From HK1 sp965204915 (lineage in GTDB: Bacteria > Pseudomonadota > Gammaproteobacteria > HK1): a stretch of DNA of 64,000 bases. The DNA lies in the NCBI GenBank assembly GCA_965204915.1, contig OZ242023.1, forward strand, positions 2,976,001-3,040,000. The letters are read 5' to 3'. Under the pieces are notes generated by a model. It did no database searches. It had not been told where the DNA came from and saw only the letters and a list, made by a program, of their open reading frames with translations. Below, piece by piece: positions 7,877-15,956 of this stretch; within the stretch, counting starts at the first letter, position 1; each line of letters opens with the position of its first letter. The position numbers and the translations under genes are program-made.

Positions 7877-8335
7877 CCCGCCCGCGCCTCGTCCTGGACA
7901 CCAACGTGCTGGTCTCGGCACTGGTGTTCCCCACCGGCTCGACGTCCTGGCTTCGCGCCGCATGGCAGTCGGGGACCGTCCGGCCGCTCGCAAGCCACGA
8001 GACCACCACCGAGCTCATCCGCGTACTGGCGTACCCGAAATTCCGGCTGGGCAAGGACGAACGCGACGATCTGCTGGCCGACTACCTGCCTTGGTGCGAG
8101 ACCGTCGTGGTTCGCGATGTGTCCGCCGTTCCGGACTGCCGGGACCCGCCATGACCACGCCTTCCTGGCGCTGGCCTCGGCAGGCCGGGCAGACGCACTG
8201 GTGACCGGCGATGGAGACCTTCTGGCGCTCGCTCTGGCATTTCCGATTCCCATCCTCTCTCCCGCTGCGCTCCGGGAGCACTTGAGCGACCCCGCATCCC
8301 CGCTGTCCGGGACGGTCCGCGCCCATGAGGATTGA
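7873..8335 (+). pseudogene. PIN-domain ribonuclease toxin, frameshifted
   Basis: The gene encodes a PIN-domain toxin: the first acidic residue is in LVLDTNVLVSAL, the conserved Glu in TTELIRVLAYPKF, and the last motif is VTGDGDLL. The reading frame breaks at about 8144-8151: the first frame ends PDCRDPP and stops, and the second continues HDHAFLALASAGRADALVTG. Removing one C from the run around 8146-8150 restores the family sequence PDCRDP-HDHAF. The joined product would be about 153 residues, the full family length. It is either a real inactivation, leaving the antitoxin without an active toxin, or a sequencing error. Confidence 0.85.
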
Positions 8336-8436
8336 TTCAATCCAGATGCGGCACCGGGATGGTCGCCGCTTCCGACCGAAGCACAAGCACGTTCGAGCGC
8401 AACCCCTGCACGCTTCGACAGATCGGTCGCCTGACG

Positions 8437-9667
8437 CAGGGCAACCGCATATAAAATCACTGTCCCATCAATACCTTATCTCGGAAGCCATCGTTCAATG
8501 CCGCCCGGATACGCTTCTTCCTGACGCTGATCTTCGCCGACTCACGCTTCAGAAGATTGACCGCCACATGCCGAATCACTCCCATATTGTGCGGTGCATT
8601 ACCCCGACGAATCCGACTCTCGTCTTCCCGAAACGTCACATCCAATCTCCAGTGCAGCTCATTCTCGATTCCCCAGTGTGAACGCACCGCTCGCCCAAAT
8701 GTCTCCACATCTTCCAGCGACGTAATGTAGTACCGTTGCTCAATACTCACACGCCCATCACTCCAGCGCTCCGACTCCACCATCCCGACCGCTCTCAACC
8801 CATTCCACTTCTTCACACAAGACAACGCACCCAGGTCGGTGGACAAATAATAGCTCCTGGACTCTACCCGTCCGTGACCATCCTCCGCCGTCTCGTCGTT
8901 CTCAATCCCCTCACACTCGAAATCCCTCTCCCGTGCCGCATCAAAATACCTCCGAACTTCCCTGTTCAATTGCTTCTGGTTCCCCTTCACCGCCAACACG
9001 TAATCCCCTCCCCCTTCCTTGACCTGCTTCGCTATCGCTCGTTGGCATCCCATCGCATCCAGCGTCACGATACACCCCGACAATTCCAGCTTATCCAGCA
9101 GCTCCGGCACCGCCGTGATCTCGTTCGACTTCTCCTCCGTCTTCACCTGCCCAAGCACCACTGCATTGCTACACGCCCAGGCACTCACCATATGCAACGC
9201 CTTCATACCCCGTTTGCGGTCGTGGGAACGCCTCTGCGTCTTCCCGTCCACTGCAATAATCTCACCATCACTCAACTTCACGACATCTTCCATCCAGCTC
9301 ATGAAGCAGTCCTGAAAACCCCTCATCGACAGCGCCGAGATGATTCGTGCAATCGTGTCGTCCACCGGGACCCCATTGGCCAGCGGAACATAGCGGCGAA
9401 GCCACTCCAGCTTCGTGCGCCCAAATTCTTCGATGTCACTCCATCCCTCCGCGCCACTGACCACCGCACACACGCACAGGACGATGACATCAATCAACTC
9501 ATGCTTCTTGTTTCTATCGACTCGCGGATCCTCCAGCTTTGAGAAATGCTCGATCAAACTTGCAGGGGCTGTCGTGTTCATTTCTTGCCATCTCCATCTC
9601 CTTGATGAAGACGCCATTAGATCACAAAACTTGTTGATGTCAATACATTTTTAGTGATCTTGCCCTG
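8437..9667 (-). mobile_element. ISAs1-family insertion sequence
   Basis: The element is bounded by inverted ends beginning CAGGGCAA at 8437 and its complement TTGCCCTG ending at 9667, with partial similarity continuing inward. It carries one transposase gene on the minus strand, and its base composition is visibly more AT-rich than its surroundings. The flanks do not show a matching 8-10 bp target duplication (GCCTGACG on the left, GGCATCGG on the right). With the mcrB fragment starting at the right end, this suggests that an adjacent deletion followed insertion. Confidence 0.85.
8457..9581 (-). CDS. ISAs1-family transposase (DDE)
   Basis: The protein has 374 residues from MNTTAPASLIEHF. The N-terminal DDE_Tnp_1-associated region (FSKLEDPRVDRNKKHELIDV) and the catalytic-type segments EIIAVDGKTQRRS, IVTLDAMGCQ and SHWGIENELHWRLDVTF, with the Glu of the YREK-like region, are characteristic of ISAs1 transposases. 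The frame is intact, so the element could be active. An alternative start lies 12 codons upstream. Codon use is less GC-biased than in the neighbours, consistent with a mobile origin. Confidence 0.93.
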   Translation of the reverse strand: MNTTAPASLIEHFSKLEDPRVDRNKKHELIDVIVLCVCAVVSGAEGWSDIEEFGRTKLEWLRRYVPLANGVPVDDTIARIISALSMRGFQDCFMSWMEDVVKLSDGEIIAVDGKTQRRSHDRKRGMKALHMVSAWACSNAVVLGQVKTEEKSNEITAVPELLDKLELSGCIVTLDAMGCQRAIAKQVKEGGGDYVLAVKGNQKQLNREVRRYFDAARERDFECEGIENDETAEDGHGRVESRSYYLSTDLGALSCVKKWNGLRAVGMVESERWSDGRVSIEQRYYITSLEDVETFGRAVRSHWGIENELHWRLDVTFREDESRIRRGNAPHNMGVIRHVAVNLLKRESAKISVRKKRIRAALNDGFRDKVLMGQ

Positions 9668-10411
9668 GGCATCGGGCCGATTCTGAAAACTGAAGATCTC
9701 CGTTATGAGCTACGCGACGGCGTCTTCAAACGGATCGCCTCGCGCGCCTGCGAGCATCCGGACGAACGGCACGTTCTCATCATCGACGAGATCAACCGGG
9801 GCAACATCGCCAAGATATTCGGGGAGCTCATCACCCTGATCGAGCCGTCCAAACGGTCGGGCGCCGAAGATGCGGCGGTGGTGACGCTCCCTTATTCTCA
9901 GGAGCCATTCGGCGTTCCGGGCAACCTGTACCTCGTCGGGACGATGAACACCGCGGATCGGGGCATCGCGCTCCTGGATACGGCCCTGCGGCGGCGTTTC
10001 GACTTCATCGAGAAGATGCCGGACGTGCGCCACGTCGAAGAGGACATCGGAGGGGTTGACGGCCAAGCCATGCTGGAGGCCATGAACGAGCGGATCACGG
10101 TCTGCCTGGATCGCGAGCACCAAATCGGCCATACCTACCTCATCGGCGTAACGACGATCGATCGTCTCGCAGAAGCCTTCCAACGCCGCATCCTGCCGCT
10201 GCTTCAGGAGTACTTCTACGACGATTGGGCGAAGATCCAGAGCGTGCTGAACGGAAACCCGTTCATACGCGAGCACGAGGTCGGCGCCTTGATTCAGGAT
10301 GCCCCGGAACGGCCCGTGTTCGAGCTGCTTCCGCAAGACGACGACCAATGGAAGGACACCGACAGTTACCGGCAAATCTACGCTGGCGAACAAGCCGAAG
10401 CCTCCGATTGA
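9668..10411 (+). pseudogene. mcrB: McrB-type AAA+ GTPase, 5' end lost at the insertion sequence
   Basis: An open frame enters directly from the right end of the ISAs1 element with no start codon of its own. It reads as the C-terminal 247 residues of McrB. Walker B is HVLIIDEINRGNIAKIFGE, and the sensor-1 region is YLVGTMNTADRGIALLDTALRRRF, both diagnostic of the McrB AAA+ GTPase. The Walker A region and the N-terminal DNA-binding domain are missing. McrB hydrolyses GTP to drive cleavage of methylated DNA by McrC, so this copy cannot work. The stop is followed one base later by the mcrC start. Confidence 0.9.
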
Positions 10412-10412
10412 C

Positions 10413-10675
10413 ATGCCGGTCTTCAGGGAACACGAACGGCTGTCGGATCTCGACGAGGCGGAGTACGCGGACCTCTATACAGCTACGGCAGGAAGTTCGG
10501 CTGTGCCACGGTGGCTTTGATATACCCACGAACGGCCAAATTCCATTCGCCTCTGCGGTACGAGTTCAACGACAAGGTGGACGGCCAGAAGCTGGAGCTG
10601 TTCTGCTTACCGTTCGGCGTCGTGGAGCCCGGTAAAAGTGTCCGCGAAATCATGGATCGGCTGACCGACCGATGA
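10413..10675 (+). pseudogene. mcrC: McrC endonuclease subunit, internally deleted remnant
   Basis: The first 22 or so codons (MPVFREHERLSDLDEAEYADL) look like a normal McrC start. Immediately after, near 10475, the frame changes and the sequence reads as a McrC C-terminus: YSYGRKFGCATVALIYPRT, LRYEFND and a final VREIMDRLTD. McrC proteins are several hundred residues long, so most of the gene, including the PD-(D/E)xK nuclease core, has been deleted. Together with the headless mcrB this is a dead type IV restriction system. Confidence 0.8.
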
Positions 10676-10710
10676 CGACGTTCGCGAAACGGGCAGAGAG
10701 CGTCACCAAT

Positions 10711-11349
10711 TCATCTCGTGCCGGGAAAGCACCGCTGCAGGCGATCGCATACCTGCGGATGATTGGCAAACACCGTCATCCACACCGACCAGAAGCCAAC
10801 CGCCCGCGCGAGCCTGATCACCAAGTCAATGTCAGCACCTTCTTCGAGCTTCTTCCGCGCGAACTCGGCTTGGCCCCATGCTGATCGGCGCTTGCGCCAT
10901 CTCGGATCCTTCGCGCCTTGATCGTCTATCGGGAGACGACCGAGCCCGACAAGATCGAACAGATTTGCCGCCTTTGTCCGAACCGACCCGGGAGGATCGG
11001 TCCTTACCTTGACGATTCCATCGGGAAAATACTCGAAGGCCGCCTGGGTATCGTCACGATCCGGCCAGATGTGCCCGTCCCGTGACGTGTTCCGATCCTT
11101 CTTTATCGAATTGCAATTCCTGCACCCAAGCAGAAAATTGGACCATTCATCTTCCAAATCGGGCCGATGGCTCCTGGGAACGACGTGTTCGACATGAAGA
11201 TCTCCCGGGCGTTCGCAATAACTGCAATACTCGCCGAGCCTCCTTGACAGATCAGCCTTTGCCTTGCCGTACGGGTGAAACCTCTTGGGATTTTCGGCAT
11301 CATCCAGAGGCCACGGACCTCGATCAACCCGGCGCATGGTTCGGTCCAA
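10711..11349 (-). CDS. ptuB: Septu-type HNH nuclease (PtuB-like)
   Basis: The protein has 212 residues. An HNH zinc-finger nuclease domain lies near the N-terminus: CSYCE (42-46), the catalytic HVEHVVPRS (52-60), and CRNCNSIKK (76-84). The C-terminal half is helical and not recognised. It lies 36 bp downstream of an AAA ATPase gene on the same strand, which is the arrangement of the Septu anti-phage system, where PtuA senses and PtuB cleaves nucleic acid. The HNH residues look intact. No reverse transcriptase gene is nearby, so a retron link is unlikely. Called from motif and context, not from a search. Confidence 0.75.
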   Translation of the reverse strand: MDRTMRRVDRGPWPLDDAENPKRFHPYGKAKADLSRRLGEYCSYCERPGDLHVEHVVPRSHRPDLEDEWSNFLLGCRNCNSIKKDRNTSRDGHIWPDRDDTQAAFEYFPDGIVKVRTDPPGSVRTKAANLFDLVGLGRLPIDDQGAKDPRWRKRRSAWGQAEFARKKLEEGADIDLVIRLARAVGFWSVWMTVFANHPQVCDRLQRCFPGTR

Positions 11350-11385
11350 TAGCGAGAGCTTCCACCGTTCTCCGTCACAGGATCG

Positions 11386-12678
11386 TTACAGGCCGTTTGC
11401 CGTCCGATGCAGGCGCAGGAATGCGACATACGCCGGGTTATCCGCAAAAGGCTCCTCAAGCCGATCGAGCTCTTCGCGAAGCTCCCTGGCCGTTTCCGAA
11501 CCTCCTGCCTCACCGGCGTTCTCGATGGCACCGTAATATCTCTGCGCTGCGTCTACCATTTCCTGGAAACGCCTGCTGCGTTGAGGCTGCTCGACGCCCA
11601 TGATCTCTTCCGCGACGTCCTCGATACTCTGCTCAGCCGGTCTCTCGGGTTGGTATTCTTCCCTGTCCAGATTGATCACGCCACCCAGGTTCATCGATTG
11701 GACGATAAAGGGAGAATGGCTGGTAGCGACGAATTGCAGTCGTGGGAACGTTTCGCTCAAATCCCGTACTACCCCGCGCTGCCATCTCGGGTGGAGGTGC
11801 AGATCGAGCTCGTCGATCAGCACGATGCCGGGTGTTTCGACGGGCGCCTGTCCATTCAGATGCGGATTGAGCTGGGAGCAACGCCTTGCAATGTCGGCGG
11901 CGGTGGCCGCCATGCTTCGTTGCCCATCGCTCAGAAGCCGGAACGGAAAGCGGATGTTGTCGTGGAATTCGACGACGATGTCGTCCTCTTCGAAATCGAA
12001 GCTGGCCGCTACGGCGCCTTCGACGCACTTGGCGATCGCCCTGTAAACGGCGTCGAGTGTCTCCAGGCGGCTACCCCGTTGAGCCTGGATGAGAGCGAGG
12101 CGTTTGGTCCAGGCAACCAAATGCCGTGCGGAAGACGTCGGGGTCAGGCAATTCTGGTAACCCGCATAGCGTGAACCCTGTCTGGCCGGCTCCAGCTTTC
12201 CTCCGGCCCTCAGTCGCTGCTCGACCCATAACCGGCTGGTGCCGTAGTATCCGATGAAGGGAAGCACGACGCCTTCGTCGTTCCTGTTCCGGCGGACGAG
12301 ACTGTCCATTGCATCGCGGACGGCTCTCGTCCCTATGCGCGTCGTCCGGGATTTGCCGGATCTCAGTTCGCGTGTCCACTCCAGATCGACTTCCTCGATC
12401 GAGCCGCTTGCCGTGATACGGGTCGGGTAGTGCTCCTCGATATATCCGATCTCACCGGCCTGCCGGTACGTACGACGCACCTCCTGGCGCTGGATGAATC
12501 TGCTCGGCGCATTTGGAACCGAGCTTGATGCGGCGCCTAGTGCGATTGCCATCGCGTCGAGGACCGCCGTCTTTCCGGTCGCGTTCGCGCCAATCAGCAA
12601 CGTGAATCGTTCGTCGAAGAAGAACGTCCGGTCTTCGAAGCACCGGAAATTCTCGATATGGAGGTTGTCTATGCGCAT
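11386..12678 (-). CDS. ptuA: Septu-type AAA ATPase (PtuA-like)
   Basis: A 430-residue ATPase of the RecF/SMC-like (OLD-related) group. It has MRIDNLHIENFRCF at the start, Walker A GANATGKT (30-37), the signature LLSDGQRSMAATAADIA, Walker B GIVLIDELDLHLHP and the switch His in FVATSHSPFIV. All nucleotide-binding residues are present. In Septu, the ATPase controls the HNH effector and couples phage sensing to cleavage; the HNH gene follows 36 bp downstream. Similar ATPases occur in retron and Gabija-like systems, but the small HNH partner favours Septu. The start matches the family beginning. Confidence 0.75.
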   Translation of the reverse strand: MRIDNLHIENFRCFEDRTFFFDERFTLLIGANATGKTAVLDAMAIALGAASSSVPNAPSRFIQRQEVRRTYRQAGEIGYIEEHYPTRITASGSIEEVDLEWTRELRSGKSRTTRIGTRAVRDAMDSLVRRNRNDEGVVLPFIGYYGTSRLWVEQRLRAGGKLEPARQGSRYAGYQNCLTPTSSARHLVAWTKRLALIQAQRGSRLETLDAVYRAIAKCVEGAVAASFDFEEDDIVVEFHDNIRFPFRLLSDGQRSMAATAADIARRCSQLNPHLNGQAPVETPGIVLIDELDLHLHPRWQRGVVRDLSETFPRLQFVATSHSPFIVQSMNLGGVINLDREEYQPERPAEQSIEDVAEEIMGVEQPQRSRRFQEMVDAAQRYYGAIENAGEAGGSETARELREELDRLEEPFADNPAYVAFLRLHRTANGL

Positions 12679-12850
12679 CGGTGCAACTCCACTCGCGGCT
12701 CGCCGTTGCCGCTTGAATTATCCTGCCCTATGCACTTCGGCCTGGACAGCTTCCCGCCTTCGCCTCTGTTTGGCGAGCTTTGCCTGTCGTTCGCGTTCCT
12801 TCTTGTCCAGGCGGCTGCCTCGTGTCCTTACCTGCATCCAGCCATCACGT

Positions 12851-12976
12851 TCAATCGTCTCGATCAATCCGCTCTTCGATATCGTGGATCGGCGTAAGGT
12901 GATGAAGCTCGAAGCTCGATCCCCAGACATCCACCTCATCTTCTTCGATCGCCCATCCGCACGCTTCGCACCTTTT
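12851..12976 (-). pseudogene. Relic of a McrA-like HNH nuclease
   Basis: In the frame offset from the vapC remnant, the minus strand reads KRCEACGWAIEEDE and then SSFELHHLTPIHDIEERID before a stop. The CxxC pair followed by ELHHLTPI is the HNH core of McrA-like nucleases. The segment has no start of its own and ends soon after the HNH core, so it is a fragment. It overlaps and continues directly from the broken vapC. Another open frame on the same strand (12718-13020) overlaps it and ends in a Lys/Arg-rich stretch; I do not recognise that one. Confidence 0.45.
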
Positions 12977-13127
12977 CGCCGCGCGCACCGTTCCACAACT
13001 CCAGTTGAACGATCGGGCACCAGCAGGCGGTTCCGGCCTTCAGCGCCGCTTCGACACGGCCACGGGCGGTCGGATCACCGTCCGGACGCAGCAGATGGAT
13101 CCATGATGATGTATCGATCGGGATCAA
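12936..13127 (-). pseudogene. vapC: VapC-type PIN toxin, truncated
   Basis: The gene starts as a normal VapC: MIPIDTSSWIHLLRPDGDP holds the first catalytic Asp and ARGRVEAALKAG follows. After about 52 residues (LELWNGARGEK) the family resemblance ends, and the frame stops 11 codons later, at the place where HNH-like sequence begins in another frame. The second half of the PIN domain with its remaining acidic residues is lost, so the toxin should be inactive. vapB lies 7 bp upstream. Confidence 0.75.
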
Positions 13128-13134
13128 CGCACCG

Positions 13135-13338
13135 TCACTCCTGTCGACGCTGCGTCTGTAGCTCCTCCACCGTCATCAGATCCGTGCAGGTGCCGGCGTG
13201 CTTCACGAGATCCATCATGCGGCGGCGCCGATTGAAATCGGTGACGGCCATCACCACGGCTTCCCGTTTGGTCTTTGCGCGGGTGAAGCGCATGGCATCC
13301 GAAAGCTCGTCGTCCGGAATATCGATTGTCGTTTTCAT
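13135..13338 (-). CDS. vapB: VapB-type ribbon-helix-helix antitoxin
   Basis: A 67-residue protein starting MKTTIDIPDDELSDAMRFT, the beginning of many VapB antitoxins of the ribbon-helix-helix (type II) group. The region REAVVMAVTDFNRRRRMM matches the DNA-binding helices. The shorter start is used because the first 16 codons of the longer frame do not resemble the family. The cognate toxin immediately downstream is broken, so vapB may survive as an orphan regulator or a solo antitoxin. Confidence 0.8.
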   Translation of the reverse strand: MKTTIDIPDDELSDAMRFTRAKTKREAVVMAVTDFNRRRRMMDLVKHAGTCTDLMTVEELQTQRRQE

Positions 13339-13512
13339 GAAGTCAAAGTAACGGTTGTCTGATCCGAAAGCGACCAGCATTCGCATCGCTCGGCAGGACG
13401 CCTACTCCTCGAACGGAATCGGGTCGCAGGTCCTTGCATCAGGACATCACCGGGACGACCGATCCGTCGATATCCGCCGGCAGGCCCGGCATCTCGCCCG
13501 GACACGCGGTCG

Positions 13513-13720
13513 CGCTGGAGGATGACGCAGGCGCGGGGCTTGTGGGCGGCCAGCACGCGCCGCCTCGGCCCAGAACGATTCCGGGTCCGAGAGAGCGCGC
13601 GCGTGCACTTCGGCGTATCGGCTCGGCATTCGGCTATCCCCCTTCTCGACTCCGCGGACGTGGGCTCGATGGTAGCCCGCGCCGTCGCGGCGCAACAGGC
13701 CACCCCGCGCCGGGGGCCAT
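13513..13720 (-). pseudogene. Scrambled fragment of prpE and its upstream region
   Basis: Two pieces of the prpE locus are joined here in the same orientation. 13513-13554 is identical to 6845-6886 inside the intact gene (42 bp). 13559-13720 closely matches 7374-7526 (the prpE 5' end and upstream region) with a few substitutions and small indels. About 490 bp of the original lie between them. No functional product is expected. The rest of the 13339-13896 gap holds only the repeat at 13804-13903 and unrecognised sequence. Confidence 0.85.
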
Positions 13721-13803
13721 GCGCAGATCACGGACAGGCCGGCTCCCCCGGCCCGGACGGGATGCGAAGCGAAGGGGACGATGTGCGTGGACGGCGCCGG
13801 CCT

Positions 13804-13903
13804 GTCCCGAAGAGGTGTCCTCGGAACCGGGCCTGTCAGCGCGGGTGGAGTGGACCGAGCGCGCGTCCGGGCTGCCATGTCCCGAAGAAGGCGCCCTCAG
13901 AAC
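13804..13903. repeat. Imperfect 24-bp direct repeat
   Basis: The sequence GTCCCGAAGAGGTGTCCTC at 13804 is repeated with small changes at 13879-13903 (GTCCCGAAGAAGGCGCCCTC). The second copy runs into the 3' end of the DUF262 gene. It may mark a recombination point at the edge of that gene. Confidence 0.45.
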
Positions 13904-15594
13904 TGAATCTGCCAGATACCCGTGGCCTGCCTGGCCATCCAGCTCTGGCGCTCACGAATCGTGTCCACGGTCCAGACGGCATAGTCCTGCGCCAACTTGC
14001 GGGTGGCCAGGAAGTCGCTCGCCTGGAACACGGGCCGCTTCTCGTCGAAACCCGCGTTGCCCAAGTCACGATTCGGCGCCGTTCCCAACAACGCGAGGTT
14101 GCCCAAACGGTACGTGAATGCGTCCCGTTGCCGATCGTCGAACTGCTCCCAGCCGGCCCCTGGATTCTCCGGCAATACGTGCTCGATGCCGTACCTCGCG
14201 CTCTCGAAATCCAGACTGCCGCCGGACAGATGCTCCTCGATCCGGAACAGGATGAAACGCACGACCTTCCTGTTGCGGTTGCTGGTCGTTCGCAACGTCT
14301 TGTCTGCAAACGCGGTCCTGAATTCCCCATCCGACGGGTACACCGGACGCAACGCCCCGATCGCATCGGCCACGCCGGCGATACGACCCGCGGACAGGCC
14401 GCGGGCGATGCCGTTGTACAGCATCTCCTGCTCGTTGCTTTGACGGCCGCATATCACGTTGTAGCGGAAAGACACCACCGCTATCGCCCGAAGGAAGCGT
14501 TCGAACCCGGGTCGGTCCTCCTGCTCGAAGCGATCGAACGCCGCCAGCAACACGGCGAGCGGCTGGCGCACGTTGAACATCTGCAACTGCGCCAGACCGT
14601 CGCGTTCCCGTGGTGTCCAGAGGCCGTCCTCCGGGCTGCGCAACGCCGCATATACCCGCGCGCGCCGGTCCATGTCGCGGATCAACGCGAACGCCCCGGC
14701 CTTGTCCCGGACCTGACCGCGGATGGTCTTGAACAGCTCGAGCTTCCGCACGAGCCTGTGACGGGAGTTCCAGAATACGCGAAGAAATTCAGGGAAGCTC
14801 TCGCTTCCGAGGAACCCGATGACGTCCTCCCAGCGGTTCTCCAGGGTCCTGATCTCCGATTCGTGCGCTCCTTCCCTGGAGATCAGGGAAAACAGGTAGT
14901 TCTTCAGCAGATCCGTCGCGGACAGGCGTACGCCGCGTGCATTCAGGGTCTCGAACACCGTGAACGCATTCAGCTCGTCGGTCACCGTGATCACGGTAAA
15001 GAACAGCTTGTCCACCGCGGTGTCGACGAAGCGCGCCACCGCCTCGCCGTCATTGCCGCAGCGTTTCCCGATTCGATCCCGGAACCAGGCAAAGGCTCTG
15101 CGCAACAGATGCTCCGACGCCTTCAAGCCCCGCTGCGGCAGCCGTTCGAGGGGCACGAGGTAGTTCTGGTAAAAGCCGTCGTCGTGCCGGTTCAACGTGA
15201 GCTTGGAGCGCAGCACCAGGCTCACCGGGTCCAGGTAACCGATGTAGTTCGCGCGCAACTGCCGGGCGCGCAGGAGCTGCGGATCCTCGGGGTCTTCCGG
15301 CGCCGCCAGATCCGTCAAATGCGAGATCGCCGCCAGCATCAACAGGCTCAGCGTCGTCATGCGCTGCTGCCCGTCGATGACGTCGAACTCCCTGTTGTCC
15401 GCCGACTGGAGTACGAGGTAGCCCATGTAATGGGCCGGCTCCGGATCCTCCCCGAACAGCCCGACGACGTCCTGCCACAGATCGTCCCACTCGTCGGCGC
15501 CCCAGGAATAGTCGCGCTGGAACGACGGCACCCGGTAGCTCAGCCCATTGCCCATGAGCTGTCGGAACGTGTTGTTGGTCGTGTTGAAGTTCAT
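13897..15594 (-). CDS. DUF262/DUF1524 protein, GmrSD-like type IV restriction enzyme
   Basis: The protein has 565 residues. Near the N-terminus are YRVPSFQRDYSW and DVIDGQQRMTT (71-81), the DUF262 (ParB-like, nucleotide-binding) signature DGQQR. The C-terminal third carries the DUF1524 HNH motif RYGIEHVLPENPG, with RLGNLALLG and an Asn-rich follow-up. Both parts occur in GmrSD enzymes, which cleave glucosylated hydroxymethylcytosine phage DNA. Here both domains are in one chain, as in many single-gene homologues. The start at MNFNTTNN replaces a longer non-homologous frame. The gene lies between two relics of prpE, so it entered with the island. Confidence 0.85.
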   Translation of the reverse strand: MNFNTTNNTFRQLMGNGLSYRVPSFQRDYSWGADEWDDLWQDVVGLFGEDPEPAHYMGYLVLQSADNREFDVIDGQQRMTTLSLLMLAAISHLTDLAAPEDPEDPQLLRARQLRANYIGYLDPVSLVLRSKLTLNRHDDGFYQNYLVPLERLPQRGLKASEHLLRRAFAWFRDRIGKRCGNDGEAVARFVDTAVDKLFFTVITVTDELNAFTVFETLNARGVRLSATDLLKNYLFSLISREGAHESEIRTLENRWEDVIGFLGSESFPEFLRVFWNSRHRLVRKLELFKTIRGQVRDKAGAFALIRDMDRRARVYAALRSPEDGLWTPRERDGLAQLQMFNVRQPLAVLLAAFDRFEQEDRPGFERFLRAIAVVSFRYNVICGRQSNEQEMLYNGIARGLSAGRIAGVADAIGALRPVYPSDGEFRTAFADKTLRTTSNRNRKVVRFILFRIEEHLSGGSLDFESARYGIEHVLPENPGAGWEQFDDRQRDAFTYRLGNLALLGTAPNRDLGNAGFDEKRPVFQASDFLATRKLAQDYAVWTVDTIRERQSWMARQATGIWQIQF

Positions 15595-15883
15595 GCGTGG
15601 AGCGCCGTCGGCCACTTGGTTTCCGAATCCGCATCGCCTGCTCCGGCTCGCGACCGGTGAGCGTCGGCGGGGCGGCCCCCGATCCGGGCGTGAGCATGTA
15701 GCTCTGCGCAAAACGTTTCCTGATCACCACTCGAGCCAAGCGCAACTCGAGTAGCCGTTCCGGCATCGGTGGAGTCCGAAGCGCCACATGGACAAGCCTC
15801 GGAATGATGCCCCTCCTCATTGGTCTCGACGGCGGCCACGAAAGGGGTCTCGGCCGGCGCCTCCCGCCCGCGCTTCGCTCGAC

Positions 15884-15956
15884 GTGGAGCAGCGGCTTGT
15901 ACTCCACCACCCGGCCCGGCTCGACCCCGCACGACGCCGAGACGATCGCCACCGGC
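15884..15956 (-). pseudogene. Second displaced fragment of prpE
   Basis: These 73 bp match 6898-6970 of the intact prpE with only a few differences, in the same orientation. In the intact gene this stretch lies immediately next to the 6845-6886 piece found at 13513. The two pieces of one ancestral copy are therefore now separated by the DUF262 gene. It is flanked by sequence with no recognisable coding signal (15595-15883). Confidence 0.85.

Noticed and set aside
10672..10884. Small plus-strand frame overlapping ptuB
   Set aside because: It lies opposite the HNH protein and reads as its complement. The ATG overlaps the mcrC relic only by chance.
10711..12678. Retron with a PtuAB-like effector
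   Set aside because: No reverse transcriptase frame or msr-msd-like structured RNA was seen near the pair.
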